From Prunus persica (lineage: Eukaryota; Streptophyta; Magnoliopsida; Rosales; Rosaceae), in contig NC_034010.1 in assembly GCF_000346465.2 (NCBI RefSeq), positions 14,042,994-14,106,993 on the forward strand: 64,000 nucleotides of DNA, in the 5' to 3' direction. The notes beneath the pieces are model-generated. The model saw only the letters and a program-made list of their open reading frames with translations. It ran no database searches and was not told the origin of the DNA. Both the position numbers and the translations under genes were made by a program. Shown here piece by piece: positions 22,905 to 34,026 of this stretch (within the stretch, counting starts at the first letter, position 1; each line of letters begins with the position of its first letter).

Positions 22905-25292
22905 CACTAACAAACTCTAAACAACGCCAATAATGAATTCAGATGATTTATGAATGCCCACTATAATCAATATAAAATAACTTCCTAAATATCCAACGTA
23001 TGAGGTTTTAACCTTCTAACACAATCACATCTCGTTCTCACTCAAAATATCAGGACTAATGACAAGGTCAGAACTAATCTCAATAGAACAACATAATAAC
23101 ATTTAGTCTGCGGCTGCACCTAGGTACTACCCTAGGCTGCCTACGTACCCTTACTGCGGGATCAAGCCACACGTAGTTCTTTCCAATACAGTACCATAAT
23201 CCTTCATTCATCTCCTTAATTATCACATAATCTCTCTATACGCCGGAAAATCCAACATCACATATGGGGCCTGTCTCACACGCCGGAAGAATCCCACGAC
23301 ACGTGTGAGACCTAATAATTACATAATTTCCCATACGCCGGAACATCCAAAGTCATGTATGGGGTCTGTCAACACATCGGAAAATCCTACGCCACGTATG
23401 AACTAACAATCATATCATCTCCCCATACGCCGGAACATCCAACGCCACGTATGGGGTCTGTCCTCACGCCGAAAAATCCTACGCACGTGGGACCTAACAA
23501 TTACATAATCTCCCTATACGCCAGAACATCCAACGCCACGTATAAGGTCTGTCTCAATGCCGAAAAATTCAACGCCACGTGAGACCTAATAATCATAAAA
23601 TCTCCCCCTACACCGGAACATCTAACGCCACGTATGGGGTCTGTCAGCCCGTCGGAAAATCCTACGCCACGTGTGACCTAACAATCATATCATCTCCCTA
23701 TACGCCGGAACATCCAACGCCACGTATGAGGTTTGTTCTCACGCCGAAAAATCATACGCCACGTGGGACCTAACAATCATAGGATGGTCCTTACACAGTG
23801 TAATCAAACATCTTTATATTTATAATATATATATATATATAATAATTTCCAATATTGTATAAATCTCAACCACAATATAGCATCTGATATTCCCCCAATT
23901 TAAAATAATAAATTAATATCCTAGTCCCACTTAATCAACATAACTCGACAACGCTCAAGACCTGTCTCTACGGTCATTTTAGTCCTCTTGGGAAGGTGAA
24001 ACTATCCTGAAGACTCGCGGTCAACCAAGAGTCAAAATACCCCATACTTGGTCAAACGGGCCCACGGGGCCCAAGACCTTCGTTTTACTATCCGAGAGTT
24101 CCTATAGGTTCTACGAGGTTTAGGATACACCTCCTACAAGTTTGGTCCGGATCGGACGGTCGGATCGCTTACGATCGCACGATCGGACGGTTATTATAAA
24201 GCATAAACTTTAAGTTATTAAATCGGAATATCCGGAGCTCCGATTCACGATCCGTGAATTCCTACACGATCCTAGAAGTGTCTAAATTAACATATACAGA
24301 ATTCAAGACTATCCAACGGTTCAAATCTATCGAACCCGGATAACACATAATAGGTGAAATTTGATCGACGATCAAACGATAACCAAATTGGAATCCGAGC
24401 ACACCTACGTGCTCATGACATCAAGGGGATCGCGTCGGGACAAAATGCCCCTTTTCTATAGTGCCCACGGGCCGCCACACGCTTTGGCAGGGCGTGGGTG
24501 CCCAAAGGGATAATGCTTCGCCCATAAAACTCAAAATCACGACTCAAGGCTCCTACCTTAAGTTTAACACCCTATTTGGAGTCACTTTTGTTCATTGGAC
24601 ATACCCCGAAAAACTAGCGGAAGTGGCCAAAATTTCACTTTGAAATTCGGCCAAAACTTAAATTCTAATTGAAGTTTCTAAACACGAATATCGTCCAATT
24701 CATACACAACAGGTAGCTATAGCATGAAGAATAGGTGAGAAATCGTACCTCATTCATCGAAATTGGTGGCCGAAGGAAGGAGAACGAAGTCGAAGAAGTT
24801 CGAGCGAAAACCAACCGCTTCTTCTCCATTTTCCGGCGAGATCACGACGGCAAACAGTGGGATCTGGCTGGGGTTGGAAGAGGACGGTGGCCCGGTCATT
24901 TTTTACCGGCCCCATCAGCTTTGGTGGTCGGACGAGAACACGCCGGCCAAAACGTGGCCGGCTGTCACTGCCGTCTCGAGAAAGAGGAGAAAGAGAGACT
25001 ATGCGGGGGGGGGGGGGGAGAGAGAGAGAGAGAGAGAAATAGATGTTATCAAACCCTTTTTGCCAAAATTACGGTTATGCCACTGAGGGTATTTTGATCG
25101 TATCTCACTCGTTACAACTTTGATTCGAACTCACCACGTGTCTATGAACTCATCTCGCCATGCTCTATGCAACGGTATAGTTGAAATTCCCAAAAAGTCA
25201 ACTTTAAACCTAATAAAATATTCTAGGGGCAAAATGGTCTTTTATCTGAATAAAATAATATTTACCAATTTATTTAGGACCGGGTCGTTACA
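22905..25292 (-). mobile_element. Large LTR, truncated at its 3' end
   Basis: The right end is GGACCGGGTCGTTACA, identical in form to the end of the solo LTR at 15066. Internal landmarks are in the same order: minisatellite, GGTCAACCAAGAGTC, the GGATCGGACGG block, the G/C-rich CGGGCCGCCACACGC block, and (G)n(GA)n near 25006-25036. The other terminus (AAGGACCCGCCCC) is missing and homology fades at about 22905-22930. No target duplication can be defined. Confidence 0.85.
23230..23790. repeat. Minisatellite inside the truncated LTR
   Basis: About six degenerate units of the same CCCCATACGCCGGAACATCCAACGCC type as at 12829-13612, about 92 bp each, some with small deletions. Confidence 0.88.
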
Positions 25293-25394
25293 GATAGCAA
25301 GCTCTTGGGTCCTTCATCACAGGACTAACAAAGGACATATCAACAAAGGGACTCTTTAGAGCCAAGACAATAAGAGAATCACTCTAAAAAATTA

Positions 25395-25625
25395 CATTAC
25401 TTAAACCTCTTTCCACCGCCAAGGCTACATTGGGCCTAGATGCCATTGCCTCCACCTAGAGGGTCGAAAAAACATGATCATTGTGTATTGTTTGACCTGT
25501 GACAAAGTGCCCATCTGAATTGTGAACCACTATCTCCACTCCCCCTTTCCATGCCACCTGACTTCCAAACCCCATCCATATTGATTTTGAGACTACCAAA
25601 TGCAGTCTTGTTCCACAACTATGTG
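25395..25625 (-). pseudogene. Broken RNase H-like domain (RVT_3 type)
   Basis: Minus-strand frames give GSLKINMDGVW, then in a shifted frame AWKGGVEIVVHNSDGHFVTG and, after a TAG, VEAMASRPNVALAVE. This order (L-K-hydrophobic-N-hydrophobic-D-G-W, then G-G, then E-A-hydrophobic-A-A/S) is typical of the RNase H domain of plant non-LTR retrotransposons and related RVT_3 proteins. One frameshift and one stop make it non-functional. Flanks to about 25300 and 26000 give no further domain. Confidence 0.6.
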
Positions 25626-26399
25626 TTCAAATGATGGAGAGCAGCACCTCTATCTGTTGAGTTCATTCGCATAAATTCTTTTAACTACACAGCAACTTCA
25701 TGACAAACAATAGTTGGGGTAATGTCCTTTTGCTAAATTATTTTACTATTCCAAGCGTCCAAGTGGCCCATCCAAGCGTAAGAAAGAGATCAAAATCTGA
25801 TTGCTTGAGAGTTGCAGCTCAAGACAAAACCCACTTGTTTGAGAATGCCATTTGATTTAATGTATCAAAATTGATTCCCAAATCATCAATATAAGCCTCA
25901 CAATTTAGGAATGAGAATGTGCATTACTGATGCGTGAATTTCGCACAAGCAATTAGGTTGAAGTCAACCTCAGTCAATTCTCTCTTGATAGCGTTCTTCA
26001 GCTGACTTGGGTGTTTGAAGATGTATTTTTGGTGTTACTTGGAGTGGCCAAGTAAGGGTGAGATTCTACCTGCCAATTACTACAAGAAGACAAGGAATGG
26101 TCACTACAAAATGGTAGTGAGAGAGCCATTATCCACCCTCCAATGCCTAACTTAGTGCTTCCTTACAAGAAGGTATGAAAAGTAGTGTACTCAAAATGGA
26201 GGAAATTTATATTACCTTTATGAAAAGTACACCTATTTTATACTTGAGAATATGGCTTCTATTCTTGCGTTGTTTCGTCGTTGGAGTGAAGGTTCGTTAG
26301 TGATGTGACACCTTCTCGGTGGTTGGTCAGTAGCAGGCAGACATGTGTCTCTTCTTTTGGGGGAATCAATTTTCAACAAAATATTCTGGGATAATTGGT

Positions 26400-28580
26400 C
26401 CTTTCAAGTGAGCAGCATATGGATTTCTAGGTGAAGCACCCAAGTATTCAAAGCGTGTGCTCCGTGAATCATTCCTTAGGGATAGACTGCATGAGTGAAA
26501 TGGGCATGGTCAACCTTTTTATCACATGCACCTTATGAGGCGTGGATGAAGGCCTATTTGGGCCTCATTATGGGTAGTTATTGGACTCTTTTTGGCAAGC
26601 CCTCTTCGTATTTGGTATCAACAGAAGCCCCCCAAGTCCTTATGTAGTCCCGTTGATCGAGGACTTTTGCCACGTATAGAGAGGGGGAGAAACAATGTGT
26701 TGTTTGGCTGTGCAGGCACGACTGCTTTCATCATGATAAGGGCACGTCATTTGAGAGTTCGATGTCTGAAGCATTCAACAATCACCTTAGTCTCCTTGTG
26801 TCCACTTGTCCAACTTTCATCAATGGGCACACCATTCCACCTTTTTGTGTACAAATAGAAACACTTAGGCATTGGGTGTCCTAAGGGCGGTGAGGTCCAC
26901 GCATCATCCTTTCGAAACCGACATTATGAGTGAAATGGGCTTGGTTGGCCTTTTATATCCTGAGCGCCTCTTTAGGCGTGGAAAGTTTGATGTCTGAAGC
27001 ATTCAACAATCACCTCAATCTCCTGTGTCCACTTGTCCGACTTTCATCAACGGGCACATTGTCCAACTTCTTGTGTACAAATAGAAACACTTAGGCATTG
27101 GGTGCTCCGAGGGCAGTGAGGTCCACGCATCATCCTTTCGAAATCGACATTATGAGTGAAATGGGCTTGGTCGGCCTTTTATATCCTGAGATCCTCCTTA
27201 GGCACGGAAAGTTCAAAGTCTGAAGCATTCAACAATCACCTCAGTCTCATGTGTCCATTTGTCTGACTTTCATCAACGAGCACACTATTCCACCTTCTTG
27301 TGCTCTTGTGTACAATTAGAAACACTTAGGCAAAGAAATTTCATTTCCGCCTTCTGACTTTCTGAGTGAGAACCTCTTCTAAATTTCTCTACCGATTCTT
27401 ACTTGTTGTCATTCGTGTCATTTCTTCGTCGTCAATATTTTAAGTAAGCTACTTATCGTGACTTTTCATGAGTGTTATTACTTGTGTCTTGTGTTTCTGA
27501 TTCCTTTTAGGTCTTCTATTGATATTCCACTATTGTTTCTGGTCCGTTGGTGAGGGAATTGAGTATTGTGGTCAAAGAAATGGTGGTAGAGTAGTAGGCG
27601 AGTCCAGCTTTTTAGTGTATCTGACGAAGCACCTAAGCGTTGCGCGCTCCGAAGGCAGTGAGGTCCACACATCATCCTTTTGGAACTGACATCATGAGTG
27701 AAATGGGTATGGTCGACCTTTTATATCCTGAGGGCCTTCTTAGGTGCAGAAGTCGTCAATGGGCACATCGTTCCACCTTATTGTGTATAAATAGAAACAC
27801 TTAGGCCCAGAAACTTCATTTCCGCCTTATGAATTTCTAAGCGAGAACCTCTTCTAAATTTCTCTACCAATTCTTACTTCTTGTTATTCGTGTCATTTCT
27901 CCGTCGTCAGTATTTTAAGTGAGTTACTTGCCCCGACTTTCCATGCGTGTTATTGCTTGTGTCTTGTGTTTCTAGTTATTTCTTGGTCTTCCATTGTTGG
28001 TCCACTATTGTTTCTCGTCCGTTGGTGAGAGAATTGAGTACTGTGGTCAAGGAAATGGTGGCAGAGTAGTAGGCGAGTCCAGATTTTTAGTGTATTTGAC
28101 GAAGCACCTAGGCGCTGGGCGCTCCGAGGGCCGTAAGGTCCATGGATCATCCTATTGGAACTGACATCATGACTGAAATGGGCTTGGTTGGCTTTTTATA
28201 TCCTGAGGGCCTCCTTAGGCGTGGAAAGTCACAACTTTTTTGGCCTCCTTTGGTATTACCAGAAGCCCACTGGTCAAAGACTTCACTTGGTCGTGATAAA
28301 ATCGGTCATGCCAAAAAGAGCTTATTTGGTTGAGCATCACATAGGAGCCCCAAGTCCTTGGTCAGGGGAACTACATTCTCTTCCACTGAGGTTGCTTGCA
28401 CAGGGGCGACCATGATTCGAAAAATGGCCGATTTTCAGCTAAGAGCACCTTTTAGTGGTTTAGCTGAGTGTAGAGAGGGGAAAAACAATGCGTCGTTTGG
28501 ATGCACAAACACAACTGTTTCTATAATGATGGGGGCATATCATTTGAGGGTTGAATGTTTGAAGTGTCGCTTCAATAATC
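26400..28580. repeat. Block of degenerate direct repeats (retrotransposon debris)
   Basis: The word AACACTTAGGC recurs near 26860, 27086, 27321 and 27798 (spacings 226, 235 and 477). GAGGTCCACGCATCATCC recurs near 26890 and 27119, with related words at 27659 and 28135. GAGAACCTCTTCTAAATTTCTC occurs near 27369 and 27843 (about 474 apart). TATCCTGAGGGCCTCCTTAGGCGTGG-like words recur five times. A TTGGTATCAACAGAAGC word at 26612 resembles a primer-binding leader. The pattern suggests nested copies of one LTR-type element, family unknown. No open coding region is convincing. Confidence 0.6.
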
Positions 28581-29663
28581 AATAATTATTATTATTTTAA
28601 TATTTTAATATTATTTCTTAATTTTGAAAAAAAATTTATTCATATTTCATTAGACAAGTTAAAAAAGTAAACCCACAAATGACACGTCAACATCTAATTT
28701 CACTATGGAGGTTTCTCATTGTTAAAATTAAAAATGCAAGGACAAACATGTCCTAAACATACAACTGCATGGTACCAAATTGAAACTAACTCTAAAATAA
28801 GTTTTTGGTAGGTACCAATTTCTAGTAATAAGTTTTTTTATTCGAAGTTTGGTACATTATTTGCTATCCATTTAGGTACAAAGTCACATATCCTAAGTGT
28901 TTAAATTTTGTGGGGGATGTTTTCAATCCATATTTATAAAGACTTTGGGTAATTAGCTGAGTGATTTTCATAGAGTTGACAAATTCTTAAATACTTTCAT
29001 AGAATTGATATAAGTCACTAGTAAATTAACAATTAGCCTTAAAAGTATACGAAAGTCATTCATCGACTAAGTTTTTTTTTAAAAGTCATGAACTTTTTAG
29101 ATACCGCCAACTTTTAAATACTTTTTAATAGTCACAACTGGATACTATGAAACTTTTAAATACTTTTAAAATCATAATGTCAATATATTATTTGTTCAAA
29201 ATATGTATCCTAAAGAAATTGAAATTGGATCAATTACGCTTCCCAGACGATCCAATTTCTAGTTTTATGGGCACATGATTATGAATTTTAATATGGAGCC
29301 AACTTATAATTATTTATTTCTTATCCATGCAGGAAGTCAAAAATTTGAATAATTCTAATATTTGTTTGTAAACACTACGAATTAAGGAATTATAATAATT
29401 TCAATACTCGTTTTTTTTTTTTTGAAGTAATTTTCAATGCTCGTTTAGTAATCCATCTTGGGCCACCCACCACATTCATCTCCATGTGTCTTCTTCACTA
29501 AAGAGGGATGGACCATCATCTTCACTATCGGGAATGGGTATTGGATCATTAAAGTTCCTTTTTTCCGTCTGTTTACTAGCAGATGGGAATTAGAATCATT
29601 CCCATTACTAATTTCCACTGCGTTTATTAACAATAAAAAAATTATGTAATTAAATTGATCGTG
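28581..29663. other. AT-rich intergenic region
   Basis: AT-rich, with T-runs and several repeats of a CTTTTAAATACTTTT-like word around 28980-29170. No gene, RNA or defined element is seen. Confidence 0.45.
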
Positions 29664-29671
29664 TTAAAATC

Positions 29672-31262
29672 TAGGGGTGGGCACGGTCCGGTTTGGACTG
29701 GTTTCTACATTAATTTAAAACCGAAACCGGTACTATTCACCGATCCGGTCCGGTTCAGATTTTTACTAAAATGCTTGAGAAAACCGGACCAACCCGAACC
29801 CATTTTGATCCGGTTCGGTTCCGGTTTTTACGGTTTGGGCCGACACACATCTTAATTGATTTTTTTTTTTGTTCTTAAATTTTTTTTAAGTTTCAGCCCA
29901 ATTGATATTTAAAACCTTTTGGGCCTAATTATTACCGATTGGCCCAATTCACATCCATGCACTGCTAATTGACAAAACAACAAATATCAAGCATTAAAAT
30001 AAAACTTACAACCTAAAAACAAAACAAAATAAACAAATTTAATTACAAACAAATTACAGAAATAGAACATATTCAATGTTCTGCAACATCTTCAGTCTTT
30101 CTTTTTATCCATGCTACTTCAGTACCTGTTTCAAAGAGCAACAAATTGTCAGTTGTTGTAACTTTATTTTCTTTTTCTGAGTTATGAATGAGCTTTTCTC
30201 CCGTCTAAAATTTACAACAACGTTCAAAAATTTTGCCACTGAGGAATGATATCAGGAATAGAGAACATGTTTGTCAAAACACAACAGGAAAAAATTGAAA
30301 GAAAAAAAAAAGAAAAAAAAAGAGAATCAGACCTCAATAACATCATCAGCCCAAAATCATAGAAAATATCAATACCATATAAAAGCACCAAAATGGATTG
30401 TTGACAAAAAAAAAATACATATCTTCACAAGGATTGGGGAGATAAGTGACGCTGACGTGCTTTGAACGGGCTCTTTACCCAGATCTACAAGAACTTAACC
30501 CAGATCTCCAAGAACTTCACCCAGATCTACAAGATGAACACATATATGTACAGAGAAACAAAAAATGAAGAGAGAAAAAAAAGAGAAATAGAATAACAGA
30601 GTTGCAAAGAAAGAGATATAGAGGGAGAGAGAGAAACATAAAACCAAGAAGAAAAAAATCAGAGTAACAAAAAATCAGAGAAAGAGAGGGGAAAAAATGG
30701 AGACGAATTGAGAGGAGAAAGAATAAGAGAGAAAGAAGAAAAAAAAAAACTGAGAGGAAAAGAGGCAGAAGAGTGAAGAAAGAAAGAAGTAAAAAGAAGT
30801 TGAAGAACCTAGAGGAAAAGAGGCGGAAGAGAAAAGAAAGAAAGAAAAAGAGAGTTAAAAAAATCTAAGAGGAAAAGAGAGAGTGCGTCAGAGAGAGTGA
30901 AGTGAGATTTGATGTGATTAGGTTTAGGATATTAAAATATGGCTTGTTGGACTTGGGCAATGGACTTGGGAAATTTGGGCTTTTTGTTAGTATAATGAAA
31001 TAGTTGGGTTTGGGCCTACAAAATTTGATATTTTAAATATAAATATTAATATAATATAAAAATATAAAAAATTAATTATATTGGACCGGTTCGGATTGGA
31101 CCGGTTTCTTAGGGTGAAAAACCGGAACCGAAACCGGTCTGAACCGGTTCGGTTTGGATTTGTCTCGGTTTTTGACTTTTTTGGTCAACACGATTTTTTT
31201 CGGTTTTTTTCGAATTGGTTTGGTTCGGTTTTGCGGTTTTGCGGTTCCAATGCCCACCCCTA
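29672..31262. mobile_element. Non-autonomous hAT-type element, 1,591 bp
   Basis: The ends are TAGGGGTGGGCA and TGCCCACCCCTA, perfect inverted copies for 12 bases. Looser inverted similarity extends into GGTCCGGTTTGGACTGG and CCGGTTCGG-type stretches on both sides. The flanking 8-bp TTAAAATC at 29664-29671 and 31263-31270 is a perfect direct duplication. Eight-base duplications and this terminus type indicate hAT. The interior has no transposase, only AT-rich and purine-rich (GAAAGAGAGA) DNA at about 30560-30900. Confidence 0.93.
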
Positions 31263-31289
31263 TTAAAATCCATAATTAAATACCCTCAA

Positions 31290-32062
31290 GATTATAGAAC
31301 CAAGTGGAGGTCATTCTATGCGAGAGTGAGTTGGATAAAGACTTGGTGTGTGTGTATTCACATACCTGTACGTGCTGTACTGAAGCTCAAAGACGTAGAC
31401 TAGAGCATTGTGTATGCTACTATAACAAGCGTTTCGGTGGTTTTCATTCAAGGAAGCCATAGCCGTCCACCTTACACTGCACCCCTCCTCCAAATCCCAT
31501 GCAACTGTTGGGCCCATGACGACGTAGCTATACGTTGTTGGGACAAAGAAGTAGCGCCCCCAGTAGTGCTATTCATGCATGGAGCAGTGTCCACATAGAG
31601 AGATGAATTCACTGGATTAACGCACTTGATGAAAGTTACAGCTCTTGAAATCCATATTCTGTCCATGCTACTATATTCATAGCCATAAACACTATATGGA
31701 TATCGAGCATTTATGGAATCAGATGACAAAGAATAGAGAGGAATGGAGGAGCAATTGTTCTTCTGAAAGCCATGATCTACGACTCAAATTGTGTTGTTAT
31801 TGTAGTTGATTGACTATTTATGTGGAATTTTGCAGAATCTAGTTGCAACACTAACGCTGTTCTCACAAGACAGATTGTAGGCTAAATTGCCGCAGTTTTT
31901 GAGGTCGTCTTTCAGCCGAAAAGGGTATTAGCTTATGTTATGGATGTTGCAGCAGGAAGAAGGAGAACACGCCTTGGCGTTACAAGTTTCACCAAATATT
32001 AAGCCAATAACAAGAAAGCCTACAATTGCAAACCTCCAACACAAGGCTCTTCTACCTTCCAT
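31290..32062 (-). pseudogene. LRK10-like ectodomain pseudogene (copy E)
   Basis: The minus-strand ATG at 32062 gives a signal peptide (MEGRRALCWRFAIVGFLVIG), then CSPSSCCNIHNIS, an in-frame TAA at about 31934, then YPFRLKDDLKNCGNLAYNLSC. Further pieces read WISRAVTFIKCVNPVNSS and GPTVAWDLEEGCSVRW, ending in SSIHNALVYVFEL before a possible splice donor. These are motifs of the GUB_WAK ectodomain of LRK10-like kinases, of a different subtype from the copy at 16757. Several stops and shifts break it, and no kinase exons follow on this strand. It faces away from the plus-strand pseudogene at 32935. Confidence 0.82.
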
Positions 32063-32604
32063 GGAGATCTCAGAGGCTAGAGCTAGGTAGCTAGGTTTTT
32101 GTTTGACAAGTCTAATAGTTTTAAGGCTACCATTCAAACTAGAACTAATTTATATCTGGATTAACAAGTCAAAACAGCATTGAGAGAGCAAGCTATGAAG
32201 ACCGGCATTAAAAGTAGACGGTATTTTCTCTGAAGCTTTGTTCAATTATTTGGATCTTAAATGGGGACTTCGCCGTAATCAAAACGTTTTGAAGTTAAGT
32301 GCTCCTCTACTTTCCAAGTCAAAATGTGGAATTAGTTGCTTCAACTTGGTTTTGTTTTGGTCAAAGTGATGAATTGTTTCTTCATGGTTTAAATGCGTTC
32401 ATACTGTTTCTACAAGAAAATGCTACTTATTCCACATTTTTTTCTTTCAACTTTTTTTTTTCTCCAACATGCCAAAAAGTATGGGACACCGATTCGTAGA
32501 ATGCCATAGTGCAGTCCATCTATTAGTGTTATTAAATAACAAAATATGGATGCAGGACAAGTAATTATAGTGTGGTAGTAGAGTACAATCGCGTGATATA
32601 CCTC

Positions 32605-32682
32605 GTTCACGTGTTATGATATAAGTACATATTTATTGATTAATATCAACCATATCGACCACCCATATTATAACACGTGAAC
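32605..32682. repeat. Perfect 13-bp inverted repeat with CACGTG cores
   Basis: GTTCACGTGTTAT at 32605-32617 is matched by ATAACACGTGAAC at 32670-32682, with a 52-base AT-rich loop. Each arm contains CACGTG (G-box core). It lies in the spacer between the two head-to-head pseudogenes. It may be a regulatory pair or a small MITE, and the sequence alone does not decide. Confidence 0.6.
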
Positions 32683-34026
32683 AGATTATAGTATCATGTA
32701 ACTGTATTCCAGTACCAAATAATAATTTCTCTGAACAAACAGGGAGGAAGTGTGAATAGCAGTAAATAGGGAATCATAATTAACAAAGCCATTCCAATAA
32801 GATTCAGAAGTGTCATATTATTGAAAAAAGGTCAGATTTATTGGCCAAACAATCCATCCAAACATATCAGATACAGATGCGACCACCTTTTTTTTATGCT
32901 TAGAAGATTTCCATGGGGCATTAACACCTCAGAAATGCAGCAAATGCTCATCTCTTCCTGTTGCATATTGTTAATGGCTTTCTCCAAAGTTCTGGGAGAA
33001 ACACAAAATACCTGCAAAGAATTGAAGTGTGGGGATAAAGGACCGCCTTTCCATTTCCCTTTCAGCCTCAAAGATAGGCAACCAGATCACCGTGGCTATC
33101 CTGGGTTTGCTGTGTCTTGCAATGAGAGACATCAGACGGTTCTTGAGCTGCCAATTCCAGTCAAATTCTCTGTCATCAGCAAATCTATCTGTACGACCCA
33201 GATAATTGCCTGCTGGTAAAAGTTTCAGAAATCCTCAACATGTCAATCTTTCCATTCCACTTTTCAAAAGAGTCATGAACATTACCTTATTCAATTGTTC
33301 TTCTTCTGTTCTTGAAAGATGGCCAGTTCTAAATGGCCCCTGCCTCGGCAACCTTGGCAATAAAATCTATGCCGTTTATGATTACCCTGAAATTGATAAC
33401 CTCCAGTCTTGCACAAGATGCATAATGTTTTATCAGTTCCAATTTTTGATTTAGACAGGTCTCTTAGTGTTTTGAGATGGTCTACACCAAATTGCACAGA
33501 ATGTGAAGCAGGAGGCAAGAAGTGTATGCTGAAAAACAATGGCACCAGAGTTGAAATTGAATGCGTTGACTTGAAGAAAGCAAAGTCAACAGTACATATT
33601 TTGCTTCACATATTTCTTGCTCAAATTTTTACACATCTTGTAAAGTGCCGGAAATTATTCAGAGGATGTTGCCCAGGAGGCAATATGCATAAATGAATTT
33701 CACAAACATGACGATCCGATTTGTGTCATTATCTTTAACAGGCTTTAACAGGTGCAGCAACGAAATTAGCGGCTATCAGTGAGTCACCTGACTGATTATT
33801 TTGCTGTGTCATGTCTAGAAGACTGGGGATACATATTTACTTTTTAATGATTGTTTTGTAGGTGCAACCATGGGTTCATTCATCCTCTTACTACTGGTTG
33901 TTGCAGTCTATCAGGTCTAGAGCTATGATATAAAGGAAAACGATAATCGATTAAAAATTGAAAGATTTCTAGAGGATTACAAAGTCTTCAAACCAAGTAG
34001 ATATTCCTATGCAGATAATAAGAGGT

